Assembly (NCBI RefSeq): GCF_916858655.1
Contig: NZ_CAKASL010000003.1
Location: 620,001-684,000, forward strand
Direction: 5' to 3'
Origin: Aeromicrobium sp. Leaf350
Lineage (GTDB): Bacteria > Actinomycetota > Actinomycetes > Propionibacteriales > Nocardioidaceae
Length of the DNA: 64,000 nucleotides
Of the stretch, positions 17,677-25,748 are shown one piece after another (the stretch's first letter is position 1; every line of letters begins with the position of its first letter). A model generated the notes under the pieces. The model made no database searches. It had not been told where the DNA came from and saw nothing but the letters and a program-made list of their open reading frames with translations. The position numbers and the translations under genes are program-made.

Positions 17677-18435
17677 ATGGGTCTGAGCTCCCTGGCGTAC
17701 GGAGCGTACGAGCGCCGCCTCGCGCGGCGACTCGACGAACAGCGCCTCCCCCACCACATCGGTGCCATCGTCGACGGCAACCGCCGATGGGCCAAGGATG
17801 CCGGCCGCGACCTCGAGAGCGGCTACCAGGCCGGGGCCGCCAAGATCGACGAGTTCCTCGGCTGGTGCCACGAGCTCGGCGTGCGCATCGTCACGTTCTG
17901 GGTGCTCTCGACCGACAACCTCCAGCGTCCCGAGAGCGAGGTGCGCGGCATCCTCGACGCCGTCGAGGAGCTCGTGGAGCGGCTCGCCGACGACGGCCGC
18001 TGGAACCTGCGGCTCATCGGCAGCCTCGACCTGCTGCCGGCCGAGTCGGCCGCCAGGCTCAAGCGCGCCACCGAGAACAGCGCGGGCACCGAGCTCGTCG
18101 TCAACATCTGCGTCGGGTACGGCGGACGCCAGGAGCTCACCGATGCGATGCGCTCGCTGCTCCTGGAGGAGTCCTCCAAGGGCCGGTCGCTCGAGGACGT
18201 CGCCAGCACGCTCGTGGTCGACGACATCGCCGAGCACCTGTACACCAAGGGCCAGCCCGACCCCGACCTCGTGATCCGCACCTCCGGCGAGCAGCGGCTC
18301 TCGGGCTTCCTGCTCTGGCAGTCGGTGCACTCGGAGTTCTACTTCACCGACGTCCTGTGGCCCGCGCTGCGACGCGTCGACCTGCTGCGCGCGGTGCGCT
18401 CCTACGCCAACCGCGAGCGCCGCTTCGGCACCTGA
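17677..18435 (+). CDS. Isoprenyl transferase (cis-prenyltransferase, Rv1086/UppS type)
   Basis: 252 residues. The catalytic Asp33 lies in DGNRRWA, and the isopentenyl-diphosphate site is RTSGEQRLSGFLLWQ; VSTDN-type LSTDNLQRP and SEFYFTDVLWP are further family blocks. It makes Z-linked polyprenyl diphosphates; in M. tuberculosis the homologue Rv1086 makes the short (E,Z)-farnesyl diphosphate that Rv2361c extends to decaprenyl diphosphate for wall synthesis. Chain length here is not decidable by eye. It is leaderless from the shared -10 box and single in its direction. Confidence 0.92.
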   Translation: MGLSSLAYGAYERRLARRLDEQRLPHHIGAIVDGNRRWAKDAGRDLESGYQAGAAKIDEFLGWCHELGVRIVTFWVLSTDNLQRPESEVRGILDAVEELVERLADDGRWNLRLIGSLDLLPAESAARLKRATENSAGTELVVNICVGYGGRQELTDAMRSLLLEESSKGRSLEDVASTLVVDDIAEHLYTKGQPDPDLVIRTSGEQRLSGFLLWQSVHSEFYFTDVLWPALRRVDLLRAVRSYANRERRFGT

Positions 18436-18604
18436 CGCAGTGTTCACCTGAGCGAAACGCGCGGCTCAGCGTGTCGTCTCGGATCGACGCTCCGGCGGGC
18501 GTACTTTGCGAGTGTGTTGATGCTCGCCCCTGACTTCGACCGCCCCACTCGCACCGACGACTAGGGCCGGCGCAGGGCGCGCGCGGGCTCGGTAGGAGAC
18601 AGCT

Positions 18605-19927
18605 GTGGCTGTGAACGAGAGCATGCGACGCACGTACGTCATCGACACCAGCGTTCTTCTGGCTGACCCGGGCGCACTGACCCGGTTCCATGAGCACGAG
18701 GTCGTCGTCCCGGTGGTCGTCATCACCGAGCTGGAGGCCAAGCGCCACCATCCCGAGCTGGGCTACTTCGCCCGGTCGGCCCTCCGGTACCTCGACGACC
18801 TCCGCGTGGTCCACGGCACGCTCGACGCGCCGCTCCCGATCGGTGAGGAGGGCGGCACCCTGCGGGTGGAGCTCAACCACATCGACTCCTCGTCGCTCCC
18901 GGCCGGCTTCCGCCTGGGCGACAACGACACCCGCATCCTCAGCGTCGCGAAGAACCTCGCCGACGAGGGTCGGGCCGTCACGCTGGTCTCCAAGGACCTG
19001 CCGATGCGCGTCAAGGCCTCCGCGGTCGGCCTCGCGGCCGAGGAGTACCGGGCCGAGCTGGCTCTCGAGTCGGGGTGGACCGGCATGCGTGAGCTCGAGG
19101 TCGACGTCGCTGACCTCGACGTGCTCTACGAGACCGGCACGCTCGACCTGACGACCCTCGACGCGCCCGGTGCGGCCGACCTCCCGTGCCACACGGGCCT
19201 GGTGCTCCTGAGTGACAAGGGGAGCGGACTCGGCCGCGTCACGGCCGACAAGCAGGTGCAGCTGGTGCGCGGCGACCGGGAGGCCTTCGGCATCCACGGC
19301 CGCTCGGCCGAGCAGCGCGTCGCGCTCGACCTCCTGCTCGACCCGGAGATCGGCATCGTGTCGCTCGGCGGCCGCGCCGGCACCGGCAAGTCGGCGATGG
19401 CGATCTGCGCCGGCCTCGAGGCCACGCTCGAGCGCGGCCAGCACAAGAAGGTCGTCGTCTTCCGCCCGCTGTACGCCGTCGGCGGCCAGGAGCTCGGCTA
19501 CCTGCCCGGCAGCGAGTCCGAGAAGATGGGGCCGTGGGCCCAGGCGGTCTTCGACACGCTCGGCGCGATGACGTCCCAGGCCGTCATCGACGAGATCCTC
19601 GACCGCCAGATGCTCGAGGTCCTGCCGCTGACGCACATCCGCGGCCGCTCGCTCCACGACGCGTTCGTCATCGTCGACGAGGCGCAGTCGCTCGAGCGCA
19701 ACGTGCTGCTGACGGTGCTCTCGCGCATCGGCGCCAACTCCAAGGTCGTGCTGACCCATGACGTCGCCCAGCGCGACAACCTGCGGGTCGGTCGTCACGA
19801 CGGCGTCGTCGCGGTGGTCGAGAAGCTCAAGGGTCACCCGCTCTTCGCGCACGTGACCCTCACCCGGTCCGAGCGTTCGCCCGTCGCGGCGCTCGTGACC
19901 GAGATGCTGGAGGACGTCACTCTCTGA
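18605..19927 (+). CDS. phoH2: PhoH2: PIN-domain ribonuclease fused to PhoH ATPase
   Basis: 440 residues. The N-terminal PIN domain (1-150) has acidic residues Asp14 (VIDTS), Glu42 (TELE), Asp106/Asp108 (GDND) and Asp131. The C-terminal PhoH domain has Walker A GRAGTGKS (256-263) and Walker B VIVDEAQ. Mycobacterial PhoH2 (Rv1095) unwinds and cleaves RNA in an ATP-dependent way. GTG 18605 follows TAGGAG with good spacing. The 169-base leader (18436-18604) has a possible 14-codon frame at 18519 but nothing firm. The order next to the prenyltransferase and fum parallels M. tuberculosis. Confidence 0.94.
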   Translation: MAVNESMRRTYVIDTSVLLADPGALTRFHEHEVVVPVVVITELEAKRHHPELGYFARSALRYLDDLRVVHGTLDAPLPIGEEGGTLRVELNHIDSSSLPAGFRLGDNDTRILSVAKNLADEGRAVTLVSKDLPMRVKASAVGLAAEEYRAELALESGWTGMRELEVDVADLDVLYETGTLDLTTLDAPGAADLPCHTGLVLLSDKGSGLGRVTADKQVQLVRGDREAFGIHGRSAEQRVALDLLLDPEIGIVSLGGRAGTGKSAMAICAGLEATLERGQHKKVVVFRPLYAVGGQELGYLPGSESEKMGPWAQAVFDTLGAMTSQAVIDEILDRQMLEVLPLTHIRGRSLHDAFVIVDEAQSLERNVLLTVLSRIGANSKVVLTHDVAQRDNLRVGRHDGVVAVVEKLKGHPLFAHVTLTRSERSPVAALVTEMLEDVTL

Positions 19928-19937
19928 GGGCCCGCCC

Positions 19938-19981
19938 AGCAGCCCCGCCGAGCAGCCGTACCGAGCAGCCCCCCGAGCAGC
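19938..19981. repeat. Short tandem repeat AGCAGCC x4
   Basis: AGCAGCC (last copy AGCAGC) starts at 19938, 19951, 19964 and 19976, a 12-13 bp period just after the phoH stop. A binding array or slippage product are both possible. Confidence 0.6.
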
Positions 19982-20016
19982 ACGGCGTGCGCCCTTCCTT
20001 GTGCGACAGTGGTCCC

Positions 20017-21258
20017 GTGACCAGCCGAGGGAGGGCGCGCGTCGCTGCCCTCGCGGCGAGCGCCGTCGTCATGGGGAGCCTCGCGTCGTGTGCCGTGGGG
20101 GCGGACGACGCCGGTGACGGCGACCCCGAGAGCCTGCGCTGGTACGTCGACGACGCAGGTGCCTACGCCGCGGTCGCCCGGAGCTGCAGCGACGACTCGG
20201 AGGGGGCCTACCGCATCGAGCTCGTCGAGGCGCCCGCCTCCGCGCAGGAGCGCCGTACCGACCTCGTCCGGCGCCTCAGCACGGGCGACGACCTCGACCT
20301 GGTCGGCGTCGACACGGCCCTGGTCGGGGAGCTCGCGGGCACCGACCTCCTCGCCGACGTGCCGGCGGGTGTCGCGGCCGACCTGAAGGAGGGACGGTCG
20401 GAGTCCTCCGTCGCCGCGGTCACGGTCGACGGCACGCTCGTGGCGGCCCCGTGGTGGTACGAGCCGCAGGTGCTCTTCCACCGCGGCTCGGTCGCCGAAC
20501 GGGCGGGTCTCGACATGACCGAGGCGGTCACGTGGGACCTCCTCAGCGCCGGAGCCGCGCGCGTCGGCGGGTCCGTCCAGGTGGCGGGCACGCCGGCCGA
20601 CTGGGTGCGGGCCCTCGTGGCGGGGGCCGCCGACGAGCCCGACCTCGGTGTCGACGAGCTCCTCGAGGCGCTCGACGGCACGGCCGGCAGCGCCGCGGCG
20701 TCCGTCGTCCGCACGTACGCGGCCTCGCAGATCGGGCCCGGCCCGTCGGACGAGGCGGCGTCGACGTTCGCGGGACCCGGCGGGAGCTTCCTGGTCGGCC
20801 CCGTCTCGCTCGTGGCGTCCGACGCCCTGGCGCCGGTCCTCGGCGAGCTCCGCGTCGCCCCCTACCCGCTGACGTCGTCGACCTCCGAGACCTCCCGCCC
20901 GCCGCTCTCGGGCACCGCGCTGGCGGTGACGTCAGGGGCGGCGGATCTGGACACCGCCTTCGACGCCGTCACGTGCCTCACGGCGGCCCCCGCGCAGGCC
21001 GAGCTGGTGTCCGCCACCGGACACCTGCCCACGCTGGCGGAGGTGCTCACGTCGGCCGAGGTGGCCGATCTCGTGATCAGCCCGCAGGTCGTCGCCTCCG
21101 CACTGGCCGACGGTGCGCCCGAGCCTGCCTCCGCCGACTACGCGTCGCTCGCGCGGTCGATCGACACGACCTGGACGCCGGTCACGGCGGTGGGTCCCGA
21201 GACGCCGGCCGAGAGCGCTGCCGAGGCCCGCCGCCTGCGCGACGGAGGCCTGTCGTGA
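20017..21258 (+). CDS. ABC importer substrate-binding lipoprotein
   Basis: 413 residues. A lipoprotein signal ends at the lipobox LASC with Cys25, followed by an acidic linker. The remainder has the two-lobe layout of extracellular solute-binding family 1 proteins (LVAAPWWYEPQVLFHRGSVAERAGL is the usual hinge segment). The sequence is alanine/serine-rich and diverged, so the ligand (probably a sugar or glycerol-phosphate-like solute by family) is not predictable. It is the first gene of a five-gene operon; its stop overlaps permease 1 (GTGA). GACAGT ends 7 bases before GTG 20017 and may be the -10 box. Confidence 0.82.
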   Translation: MTSRGRARVAALAASAVVMGSLASCAVGADDAGDGDPESLRWYVDDAGAYAAVARSCSDDSEGAYRIELVEAPASAQERRTDLVRRLSTGDDLDLVGVDTALVGELAGTDLLADVPAGVAADLKEGRSESSVAAVTVDGTLVAAPWWYEPQVLFHRGSVAERAGLDMTEAVTWDLLSAGAARVGGSVQVAGTPADWVRALVAGAADEPDLGVDELLEALDGTAGSAAASVVRTYAASQIGPGPSDEAASTFAGPGGSFLVGPVSLVASDALAPVLGELRVAPYPLTSSTSETSRPPLSGTALAVTSGAADLDTAFDAVTCLTAAPAQAELVSATGHLPTLAEVLTSAEVADLVISPQVVASALADGAPEPASADYASLARSIDTTWTPVTAVGPETPAESAAEARRLRDGGLS

Positions 21259-22112
21259 GCACCCTGGAGATCGTCGACGCACGCCGTCCGGCGACGCGGG
21301 GCCAGCTGCTCCGGGGCGCCCCTGGGCTGCTGCTGCTCCTGGCGGTCGTGCTCGTCCCGCTGGGGCGCCTCGTCTGGCTGTCGCTGACCGACTCGGGCCT
21401 GGGCGGCTCCGGCGGGTGGGTCGGGTTCGACCAGTACTCGGCCGTGCTCGGCTCCTCGCAGTGGTGGGCGACGATCGCCACGACCGCGGTCGTCACGGGC
21501 TCGCTCGTGCTGGTGCAGCTCGTGCTCGCCCTGGCCTTCGCGGTGGCGCTGTGGCACCTGTCGCTCGTGTGGTGGCCGGCGCGTCTGCTCGCTCTCGTGC
21601 CGGCCGGCATCGGTCTCGTCGTCGGAGCCCAGGCGGGTCGCGCCGCGGTCGACCGCGGCTTCCTCGCCACGTGGTTCGACCTCGACGGCTCCGGTCCGAC
21701 CACGCTGCTGGTCGGCGTGGTGCTCGGTGAGCTCTGGCGCACGACCGGACTGGTCGTCGTGCTGGTGCACGCGGGCCTCTCCCGTGTCCCCGCACCGCTG
21801 CTCGACGCGGCGCTGGCCGACGGAGCCACGCCCTGGCAGCGGTGGTGGCGCGTCGTGTGGCCCGCGCTGGCCCCAGCCCTCGTGGCGATCTTGGTGTTCC
21901 GGCTGCTCGACGCCTGGCGGCTGCTCGACGGGCCGCTGCTGGTGCGTGAGCCGGGCTCGTTCCGCACCACCGGTTCCGCCCTGGTGGCCGACAACGCGTT
22001 CGGCACCTTCGCAACCGGACCGGCCGCGGCCGCCGGGGTGGTCCTGGTCGTGCTGGCGCTCGTGGGCGCCGGGCTGACCCTCGTGCTGGCGCGGTTGGTG
22101 AGGGCCCGATGA
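21255..22112 (+). CDS. ABC importer permease 1 (MalF/UgpA type)
   Basis: 285 residues, six hydrophobic segments. The EAA loop that docks the ATPase reads DAALADGATPWQRWWRVVWP, close to the family consensus. It lacks the extra MalF periplasmic domain. The start GTG overlaps the binding-protein stop, and the stop overlaps permease 2 (ATGA), so subunits are made in fixed ratio. It presumably forms a heterodimer with permease 2 in the cytoplasmic membrane. Confidence 0.85.
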   Translation: MSTLEIVDARRPATRGQLLRGAPGLLLLLAVVLVPLGRLVWLSLTDSGLGGSGGWVGFDQYSAVLGSSQWWATIATTAVVTGSLVLVQLVLALAFAVALWHLSLVWWPARLLALVPAGIGLVVGAQAGRAAVDRGFLATWFDLDGSGPTTLLVGVVLGELWRTTGLVVVLVHAGLSRVPAPLLDAALADGATPWQRWWRVVWPALAPALVAILVFRLLDAWRLLDGPLLVREPGSFRTTGSALVADNAFGTFATGPAAAAGVVLVVLALVGAGLTLVLARLVRAR

Positions 22113-23098
22113 CGCCCACGATCCCGTCGGTGCGCTCCCGGCTCTCGGCCTCGTTCGTCGCGTTCGTGCTGGGCTTCGCCCTCGCGAACCTCGCGATCTT
22201 CGCGGTCCCGCCGCCCGACCAGGTGCTCGGCGTCGTCGTGGCGGCGCTCCTCATGGCCACCGCCGCCTGGGGCGTGCTCGTGGCCGACTCGCCACGGCCG
22301 ATCTCCGTCTGGGCCGTGCTCGGTGCCGAGGCGTTCGCCGTGTTCACGCTCGTCCCCCTGCTGTGGCTCGTCACCCTCGCGACGGGCGACGGTGGCACGC
22401 CGACCTCGCTCTGGCCCCAGGCCTGGGGCGGAGGCGGCTTCAGGTCGCTCGCCGACGACGGGGCCGTGCGGGACGCCGCCGCACTGTCCGTGTGCGCCGC
22501 AGGTCTGGCCACCCTGGTCGCCGCCCTGCCGTCGCTGGGCCTGGCGGCGCTGATCGTCCGCACCCGCTGGCTTCCGCGCCGCCTCGTGCGGACGATCGCG
22601 ATCGCGTCCACCCTGCTGCCGGGCGTCGCCCTCGCCGTCGGCGGGGGTGACCTGGTGCTGGGGCTCGGAGGGCCCTTCGAGGGCTCCGCGCTGCTGCGGG
22701 TCGCCCTGGTCCAGCTCGCGATCGCCGTGCCGCTGACGACCTGGGTCTTCACCGCTGCACTGGGTGCCGTGCCGTGGAGCGTCGTCGACTCCGCCCGGGT
22801 CGACGGTGCCGGGCCATTCGGGATCGCCGTCCGCGTCCTGGTGCCCACCGTCGGGCCTGCGCTGGTCGTCGGCATGGCGCTCACCGTCGTCGTCACGGCG
22901 CAGGACCTAGCGCTGGCCGCGTCCGTCACCGGGCCCCAGTCCACCACCCTGCCGGTGCTGCTCCTGGACCGTGCCCAGGATCCGTCGTCGGTCGCGCTCG
23001 TCGCGGCCACCGGCATCTGCTGGGCCCTGCCCGTCGCGCTCCTGGCGCTCGTGGTCCCCCGCACCATCACCCGACTTCTGGGAGGGTCGTACCGATGA
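22109..23098 (+). CDS. ABC importer permease 2 (MalG/UgpE type)
   Basis: 329 residues. Hydrophobic segments flank a central loop; the EAA-like loop is DSARVDGAGPFGIAVRVLVP. The first two helices and a WPQAWGGGGF extracytoplasmic loop fit the MalG-type permease position. It overlaps both neighbours by four bases. The permeases keep their coupling loops although the ATPase partner has lost its catalytic motifs. Confidence 0.83.
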   Translation: MTPTIPSVRSRLSASFVAFVLGFALANLAIFAVPPPDQVLGVVVAALLMATAAWGVLVADSPRPISVWAVLGAEAFAVFTLVPLLWLVTLATGDGGTPTSLWPQAWGGGGFRSLADDGAVRDAAALSVCAAGLATLVAALPSLGLAALIVRTRWLPRRLVRTIAIASTLLPGVALAVGGGDLVLGLGGPFEGSALLRVALVQLAIAVPLTTWVFTAALGAVPWSVVDSARVDGAGPFGIAVRVLVPTVGPALVVGMALTVVVTAQDLALAASVTGPQSTTLPVLLLDRAQDPSSVALVAATGICWALPVALLALVVPRTITRLLGGSYR

Positions 23099-24255
23099 GT
23101 TCCCTGCAGCTGCGCGGCGTCACCGTGCTCGGGCCCGGCGGCCAGCCGCTGCTCGACGCCGTCGACCTGGACCTCGCCGACGGTGAGTCCGTGGCCGTGA
23201 TCGGTCCGTCGGCCCTGGCTCGCACGACGTTGCTCCGCACGATCGCGGGGCTCCAGGCGCCCGACTCCGGCGAGGTCCTGATCGATGACGTCGACGTCAC
23301 CGGGCGTGGTCCACGCCGCCGCGACGTCGCCATGGTCTTCGCCGACCACGCCCTGCACCCGCGGCGCGATGCGCTCGACAACCTCACGTTCGCGGCCACG
23401 CTGCGCCGTCGCCACGACCGCGAGCAGCTGGCCGAGCGGGTCGAGCAGGTCGTCGACGAGCTCGCGCTGCGCGACGTCCTCGACCTGCGTCCGGACCGGC
23501 TGGGCGCCGACCAGCAGCAGCGCGTCGCGATCGGTCGCAGTCTCGTGCGCGACGCGAGCGTGTGGTTGTTCGACGACCCGTTCGCCGCGCAGTCGGAGCG
23601 GGTCCGGCCGCACCTGCGCTCGGTCGTGCTGCATTGGCAGGCCGAGCGGGAGCGCACCTCGCTGGTCGCGACCTCGTCGGTCGACGAGGCCCTCAGCCTC
23701 GCCACTCGCGTCGCGGTGCTCCACCAGGGCCGCATCCGGCAGGTCGGATCGCCGGACGACCTGTACGACCGACCGGCCGACATGTTCGTCGCCGGCTACC
23801 TCGGCTCACCACCGATGAACCTGCTGCCCGCGTTCCGCGACGGCGACCAGCTGGTCACACCGCTCGCGACGATCTTCGTCGACGAGCGGCTCGGTCGCGC
23901 GATCGGGGACCGTCCCGTCGTGATCGCCGGCGTGCGCCCCGAGGACTGCCGTGACGCGACCCGCGGCGGGGTCGACGTCGCCGGGGGCGTGGAGTTCACG
24001 ACGCGGGTCGACGACGTGGAGTGGCGCGCCCGCACTCAGTACGCCTTCCTGGGCTTCGACCTCGACCCGGCGCTGGCCGAGGTGCTGGACGAGGTCGAGG
24101 AGATGTTCGAGTTCGACCTCTTCCAGGACTTCCTGGTGGCGGAGGTGCCGTCGGGCACGACGGTGCGCGCCGGTCAGTCGCTGCACGTCGTCGTCCCGCA
24201 CGACGCGATCGCCCTGTTCGACCCGGACACGGGCGAGAACCTCACGCTGGGATGA
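23095..24255 (+). CDS. MalK-like ABC subunit with degenerate ATPase motifs
   Basis: 386 residues aligning along its whole length with MalK/UgpC-type subunits, including the C-terminal OB-like domain (VVIAGVRPEDC near 280). Every catalytic motif is altered. Walker A reads GPSALARTT (37-45; Lys replaced by Arg43, Gly by Ala42). The Q-loop glutamine is Ala83. The signature is LGADQ (136-140) instead of LSGGQ. Walker B ends FDDP with Asp161 for the catalytic Glu. The switch histidine is Ser194. The frame is intact and the operon tight, so it looks like a maintained non-hydrolysing subunit rather than a pseudogene; that is an inference. Confidence 0.85.
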   Translation: MSSLQLRGVTVLGPGGQPLLDAVDLDLADGESVAVIGPSALARTTLLRTIAGLQAPDSGEVLIDDVDVTGRGPRRRDVAMVFADHALHPRRDALDNLTFAATLRRRHDREQLAERVEQVVDELALRDVLDLRPDRLGADQQQRVAIGRSLVRDASVWLFDDPFAAQSERVRPHLRSVVLHWQAERERTSLVATSSVDEALSLATRVAVLHQGRIRQVGSPDDLYDRPADMFVAGYLGSPPMNLLPAFRDGDQLVTPLATIFVDERLGRAIGDRPVVIAGVRPEDCRDATRGGVDVAGGVEFTTRVDDVEWRARTQYAFLGFDLDPALAEVLDEVEEMFEFDLFQDFLVAEVPSGTTVRAGQSLHVVVPHDAIALFDPDTGENLTLG

Positions 24256-25568
24256 CGCGGGAGCGGGTCCTCGCGGCCGTCGTGGCCGGCGTGGCCGCGG
24301 TCGCCTACGGCGTCCTCGCGCTGCGACACCTGGCGCGGTTCGAGGTGCGGTCGTGGGACCTGGCGATCTTCGAGCAGGCGATCAGCGGGTACGCCGATCT
24401 ATCGGCCCCGATCGTCGACGTGAAGGGCCCGGACTTCCACGTCCTGGGCGACCACTTCTCGCCCGTCACCGCGCTCGCGGCGCCCGTCTACCGCCTCTTT
24501 CCCGGCCCGGAGACGCTGCTGGTCGTGCAGGTGCTGCTGGTCTCGTGGGCGATCTACGTCGTCACGGCGCTGGCCCTCCGGCGGCTCGGCACGACGCTCG
24601 GACTGGTGCTCGGCCTGCTGTGCGCGACGTCGTTCGGCGTTCAGGCGGCGATCGACGCCGAGTTCCACGAGGTGGCCTTCGCGGCGCCGCTCCTGGCTCT
24701 GGCAGGCGCGGCCTGGGTGGAGCGGCGCTACACGGCCGTGGCGGCCTGGAGCGTCCCGCTGGTCTTCGTGAAGGAGGACCTCGGCATCACGGTGATGGTC
24801 GTCGGTGCCCTGCTCTGGTGGGTGGGGGAGCGGCGGCTCGGACTGATCACGGCCGGTGCTGGTGCCGCCGGGTTCGTGCTGGCGGTGCTCGTGGTGCTGC
24901 CGGCCTTCAACGACGCCGGCCAGTACGCGTACACCGGCAACCTGGGGGGCGAGTCAGGCCTGCTCGAGACCGTGGTGGCCGAGCCCGCCACGAAGATCGG
25001 CGCGCTGCTGCTGACCTTCGCGATCACGGGATTCGCGGCGTTGTGGTCGCGGTGGGTGCTCGTCGTGGTGCCGACGTTCCTGTGGCGGTTCGCGGGCGAC
25101 GTGCCGACGTACTGGGGCATCGAGTGGCACTACTCGCTCGTGCTGATGCCGGTGGTCTTCTGCGCCGCGGTCGAGGCGATCGAGCGCGTCCCGCGCACGC
25201 GGTGGCTCGTGCCCGTCGGGGTCGGCGTCTCGGCGGTGCTGTTCGTGGGCTCCCCGCTCACCGAGCTCGCCGACGCCGAGACCTACCGCGACACGCCCCG
25301 CGCCGAGGCGGCCCGCGCCGCGATCGACCTGATCCCCGCGGGAGCGAGCGTCGAGACCGACATCGCCCTCCTCAGCCACGTCGTCACCGACCACCAGGCC
25401 TACTGGACCGGCACGATCGGCGACGTCACGCCCGAGTACGTCCTGTTCGACACCGGCGTCGGGATCGGCTCACCCCTGGAGCCCACGACCTGGGCCGAGA
25501 GCGAGCACGGCGGCACGTGGACCACGGTCTACTCCGAGGAAGGCATCGTGCTCGCCCGCCAGGAGTGA
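24252..25568 (+). CDS. DUF2079 polytopic membrane protein (GT-C-like)
   Basis: 438 residues with about ten hydrophobic segments. Early SWDLAIFEQAISGYADL and GDHFSPVTAL, together with FHEVAFAAPLLALA, are the conserved polar loops of DUF2079 proteins, which belong to the GT-C glycosyltransferase fold (polyprenyl-phosphate sugar donors). The acidic loop SWDLAIFEQ would hold the catalytic aspartate. The acceptor is unknown. It overlaps the ABC subunit gene (ATGA) and ends the operon, suggesting that the importer-like complex and this enzyme act together at the membrane. Confidence 0.8.
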   Translation: MTRERVLAAVVAGVAAVAYGVLALRHLARFEVRSWDLAIFEQAISGYADLSAPIVDVKGPDFHVLGDHFSPVTALAAPVYRLFPGPETLLVVQVLLVSWAIYVVTALALRRLGTTLGLVLGLLCATSFGVQAAIDAEFHEVAFAAPLLALAGAAWVERRYTAVAAWSVPLVFVKEDLGITVMVVGALLWWVGERRLGLITAGAGAAGFVLAVLVVLPAFNDAGQYAYTGNLGGESGLLETVVAEPATKIGALLLTFAITGFAALWSRWVLVVVPTFLWRFAGDVPTYWGIEWHYSLVLMPVVFCAAVEAIERVPRTRWLVPVGVGVSAVLFVGSPLTELADAETYRDTPRAEAARAAIDLIPAGASVETDIALLSHVVTDHQAYWTGTIGDVTPEYVLFDTGVGIGSPLEPTTWAESEHGGTWTTVYSEEGIVLARQE

Positions 25569-25575
25569 TGTGCAG

Positions 25576-25638
25576 CCAGATGTGTGCACGAACCGACCTG
25601 AAATTGCCCACTCGAGGTCGGAAAGTGCACACATCTGG
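25576..25638. terminator. Long palindrome after DUF2079 gene
   Basis: Arms CCAGATGTGTGCAC (25576-25589) and its perfect complement (25625-25638), then a 3-nt internal loop and an inner 7-bp stem (25593-25599 with 25615-25621) around 15 nt. It lies 7 bases after the stop codon. The outer CCAGATGTG recurs at 47368. Confidence 0.75.
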
Positions 25639-25695
25639 GGGAGGTGGTCAGGTGCGCCGGGCCGCGACCGACCGTCCCTGGTCCATGCCGCTTGT

Positions 25696-25725
25696 CCGTC
25701 ACCACGGCATCCGGTCCGGTGACGG
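25696..25725. terminator. Hairpin downstream of fumC
   Basis: An 8-bp stem CCGTCACC/GGTGACGG with a 14-nt loop, 24 bases past the fumC stop on the minus strand. No T-run. Confidence 0.4.
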
Positions 25726-25748
25726 GCGGTTCACGGGCTCGCCCAGGC

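Noticed and set aside
18519..18563. 14-codon frame ahead of phoH as a leader peptide
   Set aside because: No ribosome site, no codon bias and no attenuator-like hairpins; too weak to list.
23095..24255. Frameshift or sequencing error as the reason for the degenerate ATPase motifs
   Set aside because: I re-read the Walker A codons from the DNA. The frame is continuous, homologous residues flank every altered motif, and the start and stop overlaps with both neighbours are intact.
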